Origin: Dyella sp. C11 | GTDB lineage: Bacteria > Pseudomonadota > Gammaproteobacteria > Xanthomonadales > Rhodanobacteraceae | DNA length: 64,000 nucleotides | Reading direction: 5' to 3' | Assembly (NCBI RefSeq): GCF_003121485.1 | Contig: NZ_QAVX01000001.1 | Span: 372,001-436,000, forward strand | Program-made: the position numbers and the translations under genes | Shown: piece after piece, positions 52,608 through 63,240 of the stretch | Numbering within the stretch: the first letter of the stretch is position 1 | Layout of the letters: every line of letters starts with the position of its first letter | Notes under the pieces: model-generated | Told to the model about the DNA's origin: nothing | Databases searched by the model: none | Seen by the model: only the letters and a program-made list of their open reading frames with translations

Positions 52608-54053
52608 ATGGTGGGCGTCGAGGGGAGTTACAACGACAAGGTCATACGGCAGTTTTCCGTGATGACCGTGGTGTGGGGTGTGGTCGGCATGCTGGTCGGC
52701 GGTTTCATCGCCGCTCAGCTGTATTGGCCTGCCCTGAATTTCGACGTGCCGTGGCTGAGCTACGGGCGCCTGCGTCCGTTGCATACCAATGCGGTGATCT
52801 TCGCGTTCGGTGGTTGCGCGTTGTTCGCCACCAGCCTCTACACCGTGCAGCGCACGTGCCATGTGCGGCTCATTTCCGACAAGCTGGCGTCGTTCGTATT
52901 CTGGGGTTGGCAGCTGGTGATCGTGGCGGCGGCAATTTCCCTGCCGCTGGGCTACACGCAAGGCAAGGAATACGCCGAGCTGGAATGGCCCATCGATGTG
53001 CTCATCACCATCGTGTGGGTGGCGTATGCGGTGCTGTTCTTCGGCACCATCGTCAAGCGCAAGGTGAAGCACATCTACGTGGCCAACTGGTTCTATGGCG
53101 CGTACATCATCACCATCGCGCTGCTGCACGTGATCAACAACCTGGCCATCCCGGCCGGCTGGATGAAGTCGTACTCGGTGTATTCGGGTGCAGTCGATGC
53201 GATGGTGCAGTGGTGGTACGGCCATAACGCCGTGGGCTTTTTTCTGACCACTGCCTTCCTCGGCATGATGTATTACTTCGTGCCCAAGCAGGCAGGGCGG
53301 CCGATCTATTCGTACCGCCTGTCGATCGTGCACTTCTGGGCGCTGATCGCCATCTACATGTGGGCTGGTCCGCATCATCTGCAGTACACGGCGTTGCCCG
53401 ACTGGGCGCAGTCGCTGGGCATGGTGTTCTCGCTGGTGTTGCTGGCGCCGTCGTGGGGCGGTGCGATCAACGGCATCCTCACGTTGTCCGGCGTCTGGTA
53501 CAAGCTGCGCACCGATCCGATCCTGAAATTCCTCGTCGTCTCGCTCTCGTTCTACATGATGAGCACGTTCGAGGGACCGATGATGTCGATCAAGACGGTG
53601 AACTCGCTCAGTCACTACACCGACTGGACCATCGGCCATGTTCATTCCGGCGCACTGGGCTGGGTGGCGATGATCTCCATCGGCTCCATCTACGCCATGC
53701 TGCCGCGCCTGCTGCGCCTGCCGAAGATGTATTCGGTGAAGTTGATCGACACGCACTTCTGGCTGCACACCATCGGCGTGGTCGTGTACATCGCCGCCAT
53801 GTGGATTGCCGGCGTCACGCAGGGCCTGATGTGGCGCGCGACCGATCCGGACACGGGCACGCTCACCTATTCGTTCGTCGAAGCGCTCAACGCCACCAAG
53901 CCGTATTACCTCTTCCGCATCGGCGGTGGCCTGATCGTGTTGTCCGGCATGCTCGTGATGGCCTGGAACGTGTTCAAGACCTTCCGCATAGCCAGCGCAA
54001 GCACCGAGCCGCAGCCATTGCTGGCGCCCGATGCCGCCGATGCCCGTGCCTGA
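52608..54053 (+). CDS. ccoN: cbb3-type cytochrome c oxidase subunit I (CcoN)
   Basis: 481 residues, twelve helices of the heme-copper oxidase fold. Heme and copper ligand helices include [40 protein letters not shown] and [18 protein letters not shown]. The cbb3-specific segment near the C-terminus has [18 protein letters not shown] and [19 protein letters not shown] lies eight bases upstream. It is the catalytic subunit of the high-affinity oxidase that reduces oxygen to water. Confidence 0.97.
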   Translation: MVGVEGSYNDKVIRQFSVMTVVWGVVGMLVGGFIAAQLYWPALNFDVPWLSYGRLRPLHTNAVIFAFGGCALFATSLYTVQRTCHVRLISDKLASFVFWGWQLVIVAAAISLPLGYTQGKEYAELEWPIDVLITIVWVAYAVLFFGTIVKRKVKHIYVANWFYGAYIITIALLHVINNLAIPAGWMKSYSVYSGAVDAMVQWWYGHNAVGFFLTTAFLGMMYYFVPKQAGRPIYSYRLSIVHFWALIAIYMWAGPHHLQYTALPDWAQSLGMVFSLVLLAPSWGGAINGILTLSGVWYKLRTDPILKFLVVSLSFYMMSTFEGPMMSIKTVNSLSHYTDWTIGHVHSGALGWVAMISIGSIYAMLPRLLRLPKMYSVKLIDTHFWLHTIGVVVYIAAMWIAGVTQGLMWRATDPDTGTLTYSFVEALNATKPYYLFRIGGGLIVLSGMLVMAWNVFKTFRIASASTEPQPLLAPDAADARA

Positions 54054-54063
54054 GGGAACAGAC

Positions 54064-54705
54064 ATGAGCCAGACACACGCGAAACTCGAAAAGAACATTG
54101 GCCTCATGGCCATCCTGGTGGCCGTTGCTGTTTCCTTCGGCGGCCTGGCCGAAATCGTGCCGCTGATGTTCCAGGCGGAAACCATCAAGCCGCTGCCCGG
54201 CATCAAGCCGTATCCCGCACTGGAGCTCGCGGGTCGCGACGTCTACATCCGCGAAGGTTGCTACAACTGCCATTCGCAGATGGTGCGCACGCTGCGATTC
54301 GAAACCGAACGCTACGGGCATTACTCGCTGGCAGGGGAATCGGTGTACGACCATCCCTTCCAGTGGGGCAGCAAGCGCACCGGGCCCGACCTCGCCCGCG
54401 GTGGCCTGCGTGGCTATTCCGACGATTGGCATCGCGCGCATCTGCACAACCCGCGCGACGTGGTACCGGAATCCAACATGCCCGGCTATCCGTGGTTGGC
54501 CGACAACAAGCTCGACAGTGCGGAAATCACGCAGCACATGCGAGCACTCAAGCGCATCGGCGATCCGTACAGCGAATCGGATATCGAAGGCGCTGCCAAG
54601 GCCGTCGAAGGCAAGACCGAGCTCGATGCCGTCATCGCGTATCTGCAGGGCCTGGGCACGCACGTGTCGCAGACCGACATGCAGGCAGCGGAAGGAGCGG
54701 ACTGA
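54064..54705 (+). CDS. ccoO: cbb3 oxidase subunit II, monoheme cytochrome c (CcoO)
   Basis: 213 residues with one N-terminal helix ([20 protein letters not shown]) and a heme c site CYNCH at 66-70. The downstream [14 protein letters not shown] and [11 protein letters not shown] are CcoO-specific. It relays electrons from CcoP to CcoN. GAGGG precedes the ATG at 54064. Confidence 0.96.
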   Translation: MSQTHAKLEKNIGLMAILVAVAVSFGGLAEIVPLMFQAETIKPLPGIKPYPALELAGRDVYIREGCYNCHSQMVRTLRFETERYGHYSLAGESVYDHPFQWGSKRTGPDLARGGLRGYSDDWHRAHLHNPRDVVPESNMPGYPWLADNKLDSAEITQHMRALKRIGDPYSESDIEGAAKAVEGKTELDAVIAYLQGLGTHVSQTDMQAAEGAD

Positions 54706-54706
54706 C

Positions 54707-54847
54707 ATGGTGCCTGGATTGATTACGGCGGTGCTGCTGGTGCTGTTCGTCGGAGGAACCCTCTGGCTGTGGCGTCCCGGTGTGAAACCCCAAATGGATG
54801 CCGCTGCGCACATGCCGCTGGACGATGACAAGGAGGACATCGCATGA
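54707..54847 (+). CDS. ccoQ: cbb3 oxidase small subunit CcoQ
   Basis: 46 residues: one hydrophobic helix (LITAVLLVLFVGGTLWLWRP) and an acidic C-terminus (LDDDKEDIA). It fits the small CcoQ/FixQ assembly-stabilising subunits in size and place. It begins one base after the ccoO stop and overlaps ccoP by four bases. Confidence 0.85.
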   Translation: MVPGLITAVLLVLFVGGTLWLWRPGVKPQMDAAAHMPLDDDKEDIA

Positions 54848-55779
54848 CTTCCCACTGGACGTGGTACGTCATCGCCATCGTCGTGCTCAACCTGGTCGGT
54901 TGCGTGTGGCTGTTGCGCGGAAACACGCGCCGCAGCCCGACCGATCCGAAGCCCGACGAAACCGGACACGTGTGGGATGGTGATCTCACCGAATACAACA
55001 AGCCGTTGCCGCGCTGGTGGATCAACCTGTTCTACATCACCATCGTGTTTGCCGTGGCGTATCTGCTGTGGTTCGGCGTAGGTTCGTTCAAGGGTTATGG
55101 GCACTGGAGTTCCCACAAGGAGTGGGCGCTGGATCAGGCGGCGGAAGATGCGCGCCTGGACGACGCGCTCAAGCTCTATGCGGGCAAGTCCATCGACGAC
55201 CTGGCAAACGATCCGCAGGCCGTGGCCATGGGTCGCACGATTTTCATCAACCGCTGCGCAGCGTGTCATGGTTCGACGGGTCACGGTGCCACCGGTTTTC
55301 CCGATCTCACCGATGACATCTGGCATTGGGGCGGCACGCCACATCGCATTCTGGAAACCATCCAGGAAGGACGCCAGGCCGTGATGCCCGCATGGGCCAC
55401 CACGCTGACGGCACAAGGTGGCCAGACCGCAGTGGATGACACCATCGCCTATGTGTTGTCGCTGTCCAGGCCCGACCAGCCGAAGAGCGAAGCGGTCGAT
55501 CGCGGCGAGAAGCTGTTCGGCGGCATCTGCGTGGCCTGCCATGGTCCGCAGGGCAAGGGCAATCAAGTCGTGGGCGCGCCGGATCTTAGCGATAGCTATT
55601 GGCTCTATGGCAGCAGCAAGGCGTCACTGCGCAAGACGTTGAATGAAGGCCGCCAGGGCGTGATGCCTGCATGGAAGCCCGTGCTGGGTGACACGCGTAC
55701 GCGCCTGGTCGGCGCTTATGTCTGGACCTTGTCGCCACACAAGGTGCCGCCGCCTGCCGGTGCCGTGGTGGCGGAATGA
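54844..55779 (+). CDS. ccoP: cbb3 oxidase subunit III, diheme cytochrome c (CcoP)
   Basis: 311 residues. Two N-terminal membrane helices (about 5-25 and 58-80) precede two cytochrome c domains: heme sites CAACH at 138-142 and CVACH at 229-233, each with a distal Met in MPAW. It accepts electrons from soluble cytochromes and passes them to CcoO. It overlaps ccoQ and the next gene by four bases each. Confidence 0.97.
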   Translation: MTSHWTWYVIAIVVLNLVGCVWLLRGNTRRSPTDPKPDETGHVWDGDLTEYNKPLPRWWINLFYITIVFAVAYLLWFGVGSFKGYGHWSSHKEWALDQAAEDARLDDALKLYAGKSIDDLANDPQAVAMGRTIFINRCAACHGSTGHGATGFPDLTDDIWHWGGTPHRILETIQEGRQAVMPAWATTLTAQGGQTAVDDTIAYVLSLSRPDQPKSEAVDRGEKLFGGICVACHGPQGKGNQVVGAPDLSDSYWLYGSSKASLRKTLNEGRQGVMPAWKPVLGDTRTRLVGAYVWTLSPHKVPPPAGAVVAE

Positions 55780-56084
55780 GTGACCGGAACATCATCGTGA
55801 CGCGACACGACGAATGCATGCCTTTGTCGCAACGCCTGGGAGCTTTGCTGTGGCCGAGCTTCTTCGTCGCCGGCATCGTCACGATGGTGTTCTTTGCCTT
55901 CATCGATCCGATGGCGCTGAGGGACATCACCTTTCCTGCCCTGACTATCGGACGTGAGCTCGGCTACACGCTGGGCTTCTTCCTCATCTGGCTGGCGACC
56001 GCTTCGTCCAGTCTCTTTACCTGGGTGCTGCTGCGGCCGGGTCGCCGCGTGAGGGCTGGCACAGGTTCGGGTAACCAGCCATGA
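55776..56084 (+). CDS. small membrane protein inserted between ccoP and ccoG
   Basis: 102 residues. Two hydrophobic helices (LLWPSFFVAGIVTMVFFAFI and GYTLGFFLIWLATASSSLFT) connect through a short polar loop; the C-terminus is basic. It overlaps both neighbours by four bases (ATGA), so it is translated as part of the operon. It is not one of the usual ccoNOQP-GHIS subunits. The position suggests a role in cbb3 assembly or stability; no domain is recognised. Confidence 0.75.
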   Translation: MSDRNIIVTRHDECMPLSQRLGALLWPSFFVAGIVTMVFFAFIDPMALRDITFPALTIGRELGYTLGFFLIWLATASSSLFTWVLLRPGRRVRAGTGSGNQP

Positions 56085-57634
56085 GCCGCCGCAATCCACT
56101 TCAGGTCATCGACGAGTCGAGCGACTCGTACTACGTCAGCGAGCGCAAGGTTTACCCGCGCGAGGTGTCCGGTCGATTCAATCGACTTCGCGTGGCGGCT
56201 GTTGCCTGGTTGCTCGGCATGTTCTATGCCTTTCCCTGGATGACATGGGAAGGCCGGCAAGCCGTGCTGCTGGATCTTCCTGCGCGCAAGTTCTACGTGT
56301 TCGGATGGCTGTTCCTGCCGCAGGATTTCCTGTTCCTTTCGGTGCTGCTGATCATCGCGGCTTTGGCATTGTTCTTCTTCACCGCGCTGGCAGGCCGGTT
56401 GTTCTGCGGTTATGCCTGTCCACAAACGGTATGGACGGAAGTATCGCTGTGGATCGAGCGCTGGTGCGAAGGCGATCGCAACAAGCGCATGAAGCTCGAC
56501 GCCGGCCCGTGGACGCGCGAGAAGATCGTGCGCAAGAGCGCGCGTCACGCGTTGTGGATCGTCTTCTCGCTGTGGACGGGCTTCACTTTCGTGGGCTACT
56601 TCAGTCCCATCATCGATCTGGCGCATCGCGCACCACTGGCCTGGGGTGGCTGGGAAGCGTTCTGGATACCGTTCTACGCTTTCGCTACGTGGGGCAATGC
56701 AGGCTTCCTGCGTCAGCAGGTGTGCAAATACATGTGCCCGTATGCGCGTTTCCAGAGCGCCATGTTCGACCGCAACACCCTGATCATTGCCTATGACCCC
56801 ATGCGCGGCGAGCCGCGCGGATCGCGCAAGCGCGGTCTGACGAGTGTGCTGGAACGGACGCGCGGGCTGCTGGAAAAGGTCGTTGCCTACGACTATGTCT
56901 TTCGCGCGGGCCTGCATCCATCGGCAGCGGACAACCGGGCGCAGGCAGGCGGTACCATCGCGTTGGCCGGTATCGGTGAAGAAGCCAGGCCGCTGCCCAG
57001 GTTCGCCTTCGAAGAGCTGGGCGACTGTATCGACTGCACTATCTGTGTGCAGGTGTGTCCCACGGGTATCGACATCCGCAACGGGCTTCAATATGAATGC
57101 ATCGCGTGCGGCGCGTGCATCGATGCCTGCAACAACGTGATGGACAAGGTGGGTTATCCCCGCGGCTTGATTCGCTACACCACGCAGAACCAGGTCGATG
57201 GCAGGCATGCGAGCGTGCTTCGTCCGCGCGTATTCGTCTATGGCCTGCTCCTGCTGGCCTTGATGGGCGGCTGGATCTACGGCGTTACCCATCGTGCGCC
57301 CCTGATGGCCGAAGTGCTTCGCGATCGCAATGTCATGTACAGCGAAGCGGCCAATGGCGATATCCAGAATGCGTACACGCTGAAGCTGGTCAACAAGGCG
57401 CAGCAGACGCATCGCTTCATCATCAACGTCTCTTCCCGTGACGTCGCCGGGATCGCTCTCGGTGGCGGAACAAAGACCGTCAGCGCAGGCAGCGGCGAAG
57501 TGCTTTCGGTGCCGTTGACCGTGTCGGCGTCCTCCGATGTTTCCGGTCGCCACGACGTCGCCTTCCACGTGCGCGATCTCGACGCGGATGCCTACGTCAA
57601 CGTCAACAGCAGTTTCTTTGGACCTGTTCCATGA
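56081..57634 (+). CDS. ccoG: cbb3 maturation iron-sulfur protein CcoG (RdxA/FixG)
   Basis: 517 residues. Membrane helices surround GRLFCGYACPQTVWTE, then a cytoplasmic ferredoxin domain with cysteine clusters DCIDCTICVQVCPTGID and CIACGACIDACN. A C-terminal Ig-like domain ends the protein. CcoG is needed for copper delivery or reduction during cbb3 assembly. It overlaps its neighbours by four bases. Confidence 0.95.
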   Translation: MSRRNPLQVIDESSDSYYVSERKVYPREVSGRFNRLRVAAVAWLLGMFYAFPWMTWEGRQAVLLDLPARKFYVFGWLFLPQDFLFLSVLLIIAALALFFFTALAGRLFCGYACPQTVWTEVSLWIERWCEGDRNKRMKLDAGPWTREKIVRKSARHALWIVFSLWTGFTFVGYFSPIIDLAHRAPLAWGGWEAFWIPFYAFATWGNAGFLRQQVCKYMCPYARFQSAMFDRNTLIIAYDPMRGEPRGSRKRGLTSVLERTRGLLEKVVAYDYVFRAGLHPSAADNRAQAGGTIALAGIGEEARPLPRFAFEELGDCIDCTICVQVCPTGIDIRNGLQYECIACGACIDACNNVMDKVGYPRGLIRYTTQNQVDGRHASVLRPRVFVYGLLLLALMGGWIYGVTHRAPLMAEVLRDRNVMYSEAANGDIQNAYTLKLVNKAQQTHRFIINVSSRDVAGIALGGGTKTVSAGSGEVLSVPLTVSASSDVSGRHDVAFHVRDLDADAYVNVNSSFFGPVP

Positions 57635-58110
57635 ACCCGATACGCAGCGCCTGGCGCGAACCTATGGTGTGGATGCTGGTAGGCCTGCCCCTGGCATCGG
57701 TCGCCATTGGTTTCGCCCTGTTGTTCGCGGCGGTGCATCCCGGTCGCGAGGACATGGAAATCGTGGGTGAAACCACGCGCGTGGGGAAGCTGCTCGTGGC
57801 CGCAAAGGACGAGCCTTCCGCTACCGTTGACACCATGGGCCTGGTACTGCGCACGAAGGGCGACATGATCGAGGCGGTACCGGTGGATGGAAACTTTCCG
57901 CGCGGCGGCAAGTTGAAGTTGCTGCTGTCTTCTCCGGGTGAATCGGCGCCGGCGCGCACTTTTGTGCTCTCACCCAGCGAGCTCGGCTGGCGTGGCGTGG
58001 GGTCGCTGGACGGCAGCGATTGGCACGTCGATTTGCACCCTGACAATGATGCGTGGACATTGCACGGCGAGTGGAAAGTGCAGGCGCGTTCCATTCGTCT
58101 TGTGCCCTGA
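57631..58110 (+). CDS. fixH: FixH/CcoH-like cbb3 assembly protein
   Basis: 159 residues. A basic N-terminus precedes one membrane helix (LPLASVAIGFALLFAAVHPG), then a periplasmic beta domain with RGGKLKLLLSSPG and the terminal WTLHGEWKVQARSIRL. The size and order (ccoG-fixH-ccoI-ccoS) are standard. The family is divergent, so the assignment relies on both topology and place. Confidence 0.88.
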   Translation: MNPIRSAWREPMVWMLVGLPLASVAIGFALLFAAVHPGREDMEIVGETTRVGKLLVAAKDEPSATVDTMGLVLRTKGDMIEAVPVDGNFPRGGKLKLLLSSPGESAPARTFVLSPSELGWRGVGSLDGSDWHVDLHPDNDAWTLHGEWKVQARSIRLVP

Positions 58111-58112
58111 TC

Positions 58113-60518
58113 GTGGACGTTGCCGTCGATGCTGATCCAGCAGGTCATGCGTTGGCCTGCTACCACTGCGGCGAGACTTTGCCGCAGGTGCCCGTGTCGC
58201 TGGATATCGAGGGGGAGGCGCGCGGCTTCTGCTGCCACGGCTGTGCGGCCGCCGCCGAATGGATACGCCAATCGAAGCTCGATGACTACTACCGTTTGCG
58301 CAGTACCACGGCGGGGCGGGTCGAGGCGATGCCTGACCTCGCCAGCTGGGATCGCGAGGATGTCCTGAGCGAACACGCGGTTCCTGTGGCTGGTGGACTG
58401 GAAATCACCTTGCTCACGGACGGCATGCGTTGCGCGGCCTGTGCGTGGTTGATCGATCGCGCACTGCAACGCGAACCGGGCGTATTCGATAGCAGCGCCA
58501 ACGCGGTGACCGGGCGCATCCGCATCGGTTGGGAGCCGACCACGGTGCGGCTTTCCCATCTCCTTGGCCGACTGGCCATGTTGGGCTATCGGCCGTACCT
58601 GGCGGCAGGTGCCGTGCGTGAACGTGCGCGCGTCGCCGAGCAGCGCCGCTGGTTGATGCGACTGGGCGTGGCAGGGCTGGGCGCCATGCAGACCATGATG
58701 TTTTCCGAAGCGCTGTACCTGGATTTCGGCCACCACATGGCGTTGGCGACGCGCGACTTCTTCCGTTGGGTTGCCTTGCTGGTGGCAACGCCGGTGGTGT
58801 TCTACGCGGGCTGGCCGTTCCTCGAAGGCTGCTGGCGCGAGCTTCGCCAGCGACGCCCCGGCATGGACAGCCTGATCGCGGGTTCGACCCTGCTGGCCTA
58901 CTTCGCCAGCGCCGTGGAGACTGTGCGGGGTGGTGCGCAGGTCTGGTACGACACGGCCACCATGTTCGTTTTTCTTCTGCTTGCCGCGCGGTTGCTGGAG
59001 CAACGCGCTCGTCGCGTTGCCAGCGCACAGGTTGATGCGTTGGCGCGCGCGCGCCCGGTACTCGCGGTTCGGGAGAACGTGGATGGCAGCCGCGAATCCA
59101 TACCGATGTCGTCGCTGTGCGTGGGCGACATTGCCTGTGTGGCGGCTGGCGATGTCGTGCCGGCGGATGGTCATCTGCTGGATGGCGAAGCGTCGTTCGA
59201 AGAAGCGCTATTGACCGGCGAGTCACGCCCCGTGACACGACTGCCTGGCGCGCAGATCTATGCAGGCACGATCTGCCGCGACCGTGCGGCGCGCATCGTC
59301 GTGACCGATGTGGGTGTCGCCACGCGTCTCTCCCAGCTGACCCGGCTGGTGGAACAGGCGCAGGCCCACCGCCCGCCGATGGCGCGTGTTGCCGATCGCA
59401 TCGGCAGCGTGTTCGTCAGCACCCTGTTGGTGCTCGCGGTGTTGGTATATGTCGCGTGGCGCATGCACGATCCGTCGCGCGCGTTTGAAGTGACCTTGTC
59501 GCTGCTGGTGGTGAGCTGTCCCTGTGCGCTTTCGTTGGCCGTTCCCGCCGCGCTCACGGCGAGTCACGGGGCGCTGGCGCGATTGGGCGTGTTGTCGGTG
59601 CGTACCGGTGGATTGGAGAACCTCGCGCGTGCGACCGACGTCGTATTCGACAAGACGGGCACGTTGACGCACGTGCGCCTGGCGGTGGGCGACATTCGCA
59701 CCTTCACCACCATGGATGCGGCGACCGCCTTGCAGATGGCGGCGGCACTGGAGCGTGACAGTCGCCACCCGATTGCCGAGGCGTTTTCCCCCGTATCTAC
59801 GCGGTTTTTTGCCAGCGACGTTCGCGAAACGGTGGGTCATGGCATCGCCGGGTGCATCGACGGCCGGGTATGGCATCTGGGGCGCGCGTCATTCGCAGGG
59901 TGTCGTGAGGATGACGGGCGGCTTTGGCTGGGCGACGGCCGGCGTGTCGTGGCGTGCTTTTCATTGGAGGAAAGCCTGCGTCCTCATGCAGAGGATGCCG
60001 TGGCGGAACTGCGCGTATTGGGTTTGCGGGTGCATCTGGCCAGCGGCGATGCACACGAACCGGTAGAGCGGTTGATGCGCAAGCTGGCGCTTCGCGATGC
60101 CCGCTCGCGTCAGACTTCCGAAGACAAGCTCGCGCTGGTGCGTACGTTGCAGGACAACGGGAGCGTGGTGGCCATGGTCGGTGATGGCCTGAACGATGCG
60201 CCGGTGCTGGCCGGTGCCGATGTATCCATCGCGATGGGTGAGGGTGCCGCATTGGCGCAGCGCGCGGCCGACATGGTGCTCACGGCGCCCTCGTTGCTGC
60301 GTATTCCACAGGCGATACGCCTCGCGCGCCGCACGATGCGCGTCATTCGCCAGAATTTCGCCTGGGCCGTGGGCTACAACCTGCTGGCGCTACCGCTGGC
60401 CATCACCGGCCATGTCACGCCTGCTTTCGCCGCCTTGGGCATGGCGCTTTCGTCACTGGCCGTGACGATCAACGCGCTGCGTTTGTTGCGTGGTTCTTCC
60501 ATGGGGCCGAACGCATGA
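58113..60518 (+). CDS. ccoI: CcoI/FixI copper-transporting P1B-type ATPase
   Basis: 801 residues from GTG 58113, three bases after the fixH stop. A CxxC at residue 16 (CYHCGE) and CCHGC near 46 form the CcoI-type metal-binding N-terminus; an HMA domain with MRCAACAW follows. Motifs of a heavy-metal P-type ATPase are visible: SCPCALSLA in TM6, phosphorylation site DKTGT and hinge VGDGLNDAPVLAGAD. It exports or delivers copper for cbb3 metallation. An upstream Met at 58053 would overlap fixH by 58 bases. Confidence 0.93.
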   Translation: MDVAVDADPAGHALACYHCGETLPQVPVSLDIEGEARGFCCHGCAAAAEWIRQSKLDDYYRLRSTTAGRVEAMPDLASWDREDVLSEHAVPVAGGLEITLLTDGMRCAACAWLIDRALQREPGVFDSSANAVTGRIRIGWEPTTVRLSHLLGRLAMLGYRPYLAAGAVRERARVAEQRRWLMRLGVAGLGAMQTMMFSEALYLDFGHHMALATRDFFRWVALLVATPVVFYAGWPFLEGCWRELRQRRPGMDSLIAGSTLLAYFASAVETVRGGAQVWYDTATMFVFLLLAARLLEQRARRVASAQVDALARARPVLAVRENVDGSRESIPMSSLCVGDIACVAAGDVVPADGHLLDGEASFEEALLTGESRPVTRLPGAQIYAGTICRDRAARIVVTDVGVATRLSQLTRLVEQAQAHRPPMARVADRIGSVFVSTLLVLAVLVYVAWRMHDPSRAFEVTLSLLVVSCPCALSLAVPAALTASHGALARLGVLSVRTGGLENLARATDVVFDKTGTLTHVRLAVGDIRTFTTMDAATALQMAAALERDSRHPIAEAFSPVSTRFFASDVRETVGHGIAGCIDGRVWHLGRASFAGCREDDGRLWLGDGRRVVACFSLEESLRPHAEDAVAELRVLGLRVHLASGDAHEPVERLMRKLALRDARSRQTSEDKLALVRTLQDNGSVVAMVGDGLNDAPVLAGADVSIAMGEGAALAQRAADMVLTAPSLLRIPQAIRLARRTMRVIRQNFAWAVGYNLLALPLAITGHVTPAFAALGMALSSLAVTINALRLLRGSSMGPNA

Positions 60519-60685
60519 TCATCTTGCTCATGCTGATCCCGCTCAGCCTGATGCTGCTTGCATTCGCCATCGGTGCGTTTGTGTGGGCCGTTCGCAAGGG
60601 ACAGTTCGACGCCCTGGATACACCGGCGCTGGACATTCTTCACGATGAAATGCGTGTGGAACGCGCTGAACGCCGTGTCGATTGA
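60515..60685 (+). CDS. ccoS: cbb3 assembly protein CcoS
   Basis: 56 residues: one helix (MIILLMLIPLSLMLLAFAIG), then FVWAVRKGQFDALDTPALDI, the diagnostic CcoS motif. It is needed for cofactor insertion into cbb3. The start overlaps the ccoI stop as ATGA. Confidence 0.93.
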   Translation: MIILLMLIPLSLMLLAFAIGAFVWAVRKGQFDALDTPALDILHDEMRVERAERRVD

Positions 60686-61394
60686 TGTCCTCACGCTGTC
60701 CGCTGCGTTGCTGAGCGGGTTGCTTGGCGGTGTTCACTGCGCGGCGATGTGCGGTGGTATTGCCACGGGATTTTCGGTGTGGTCGCCGCGACATGGCCTG
60801 CCCTCTTCGCTGCAATTGAATACAGGCCGTGTGCTGGGCTATGCGTTGGCCGGCGCCTTGGTTGGTGGCATGGGGGATGGCGTGTTGCGCTTATTCGAGT
60901 GGCACGGGCTCATGTTGGTGATGCGCATGGCGATGGGCGTGGTGCTTGTGCTGGTGGCGTTGCGATTGCTGGATCATCAAGGGCGCCTTCGTTTTCTCGC
61001 GCGCCCCGGCATGCACGTCTGGCGTTGGCTGCGGCCGTTGCAGAAACGTGTGTTGCCGGCGAATACCGCATCGCGCCGCCTGTTGGCGGGCATGGTGTGG
61101 GGATGGATGCCCTGCGGGCTCAGCACCACCATGCTGGCCGCGGCGTGGCTGGCGTCGAGTACCGTGGGTGGCGCGTTGATCATGACGGTGTTCGGTCTGG
61201 GCACGTGGCTGGTGATGGTGCCGCTGACCTGGTCGGGTGCGCGCGTGGGGCGCTGGATGCAGCGGGAGGGTGCGCGACGCGGCGCGGCCGCGTTGGTGTT
61301 GTTCGCTGGTGTGGTGACGATGGCGGGGCCGTGGTTGATGCAGGTGCCGTCGTTGCATGGGGTGATGGGGTGGTTGGGCTGTGGGCTTCGTTGA
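60675..61394 (+). CDS. TauE/DsbD-like membrane protein of the cbb3 operon
   Basis: 239 residues from GTG 60675, or ten more from ATG 60645; either overlaps ccoS. Six helices are predicted. Two Cys/Pro-containing segments, GGVHCAAMCGGIATGF and WGWMPCGLSTTMLAAAW, resemble the DsbD/CcdA or TauE/SafE inner-membrane families. Such genes often follow ccoS and may handle copper or periplasmic redox for cytochrome assembly. A REP-like repeat begins at its stop codon. Confidence 0.8.
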   Translation: MSIDVLTLSAALLSGLLGGVHCAAMCGGIATGFSVWSPRHGLPSSLQLNTGRVLGYALAGALVGGMGDGVLRLFEWHGLMLVMRMAMGVVLVLVALRLLDHQGRLRFLARPGMHVWRWLRPLQKRVLPANTASRRLLAGMVWGWMPCGLSTTMLAAAWLASSTVGGALIMTVFGLGTWLVMVPLTWSGARVGRWMQREGARRGAAALVLFAGVVTMAGPWLMQVPSLHGVMGWLGCGLR

Positions 61395-61462
61395 GCCGCG
61401 CACAGGGTGCGCTCCCACAGAGGGTGGCGTTGCTCCTTGTGGGAGCGCACCCTGTGCGCGAC
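61395..61462. repeat. REP-like inverted repeat, copy 3
   Basis: Arms at 61395-61419 and 61438-61462 are inverted repeats with one mismatch. The core GGAGCGCACCCTGTGCGCGA matches copy 1, but the arms are in the opposite outer/inner order, so the loop faces the other way. It lies directly after the TauE-like stop and before the ahcY terminator. Confidence 0.85.
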
Positions 61463-61481
61463 GCCCTTCGCCTCGCCCGAA

Positions 61482-61512
61482 CAAAAAAAGGCCGCCTTTC
61501 GGCGGCCTTTTC
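61482..61512. terminator. bidirectional terminator between the cbb3 operon and ahcY
   Basis: A run of seven A, GGCCGCC, TTTC, GGCGGCC, then TTTT. It lies 20 bases beyond the ahcY stop on the minus strand and works for both converging units. Confidence 0.9.
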
Positions 61513-61532
61513 TGTCTGCCCGAAGGCAACGA

Positions 61533-62966
<1,434 letters not shown>

Positions 62967-63008
62967 GATTTAGCTCCGGGTGTTGCGGCCATGAGGCCAC
63001 ATCGTTGT

Positions 63009-63097
63009 CCGGGCGCCGTTACAGAAGAAGTCCGTCGAGCCTGGCCGGGTAGGGGACACGGTGTGTCCACGAATCCTCGGTCGCAGCGCCCCTCGAT
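63009..63097 (-). promoter_or_regulatory. SAH riboswitch in the ahcY leader
   Basis: On the minus strand, ATCGAGGGGCGCTGCGA (from 63097) is followed by GGCCAGGCTCGA (near 63040) and AACGGCGCCCG (ending 63009). TCGAG pairs with CTCGA (P1), and GGGCGC with GCGCCC in the pseudoknot helix. The AGGCTCG and AACGGCGC motifs are the conserved core of the SAH riboswitch, which turns ahcY on when SAH is high. A variable stem of about 30 bases lies between. Confidence 0.88.
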
Positions 63098-63107
63098 GGA
63101 ACGCCAG

Positions 63108-63113
63108 AGTATA
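63108..63113 (-). promoter_or_regulatory. -10 box of the ahcY promoter
   Basis: TATACT on the minus strand. It would start transcription near 63101, four bases before the first riboswitch helix. The -35 is not clear. The agreement between start site and riboswitch edge is the main support. Confidence 0.55.
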
Positions 63114-63240
63114 GCGTCACCCGGTGATGGTTTCGTTGCCCAAGGCCCCCTGGTGGCCGGACCCGTGACGGATGGCCTGGTGACGCGCGGCGCCAAAGCG
63201 TTAATGTCGCAGAGGGTTACGACACAGGGGATGCCCTCAC

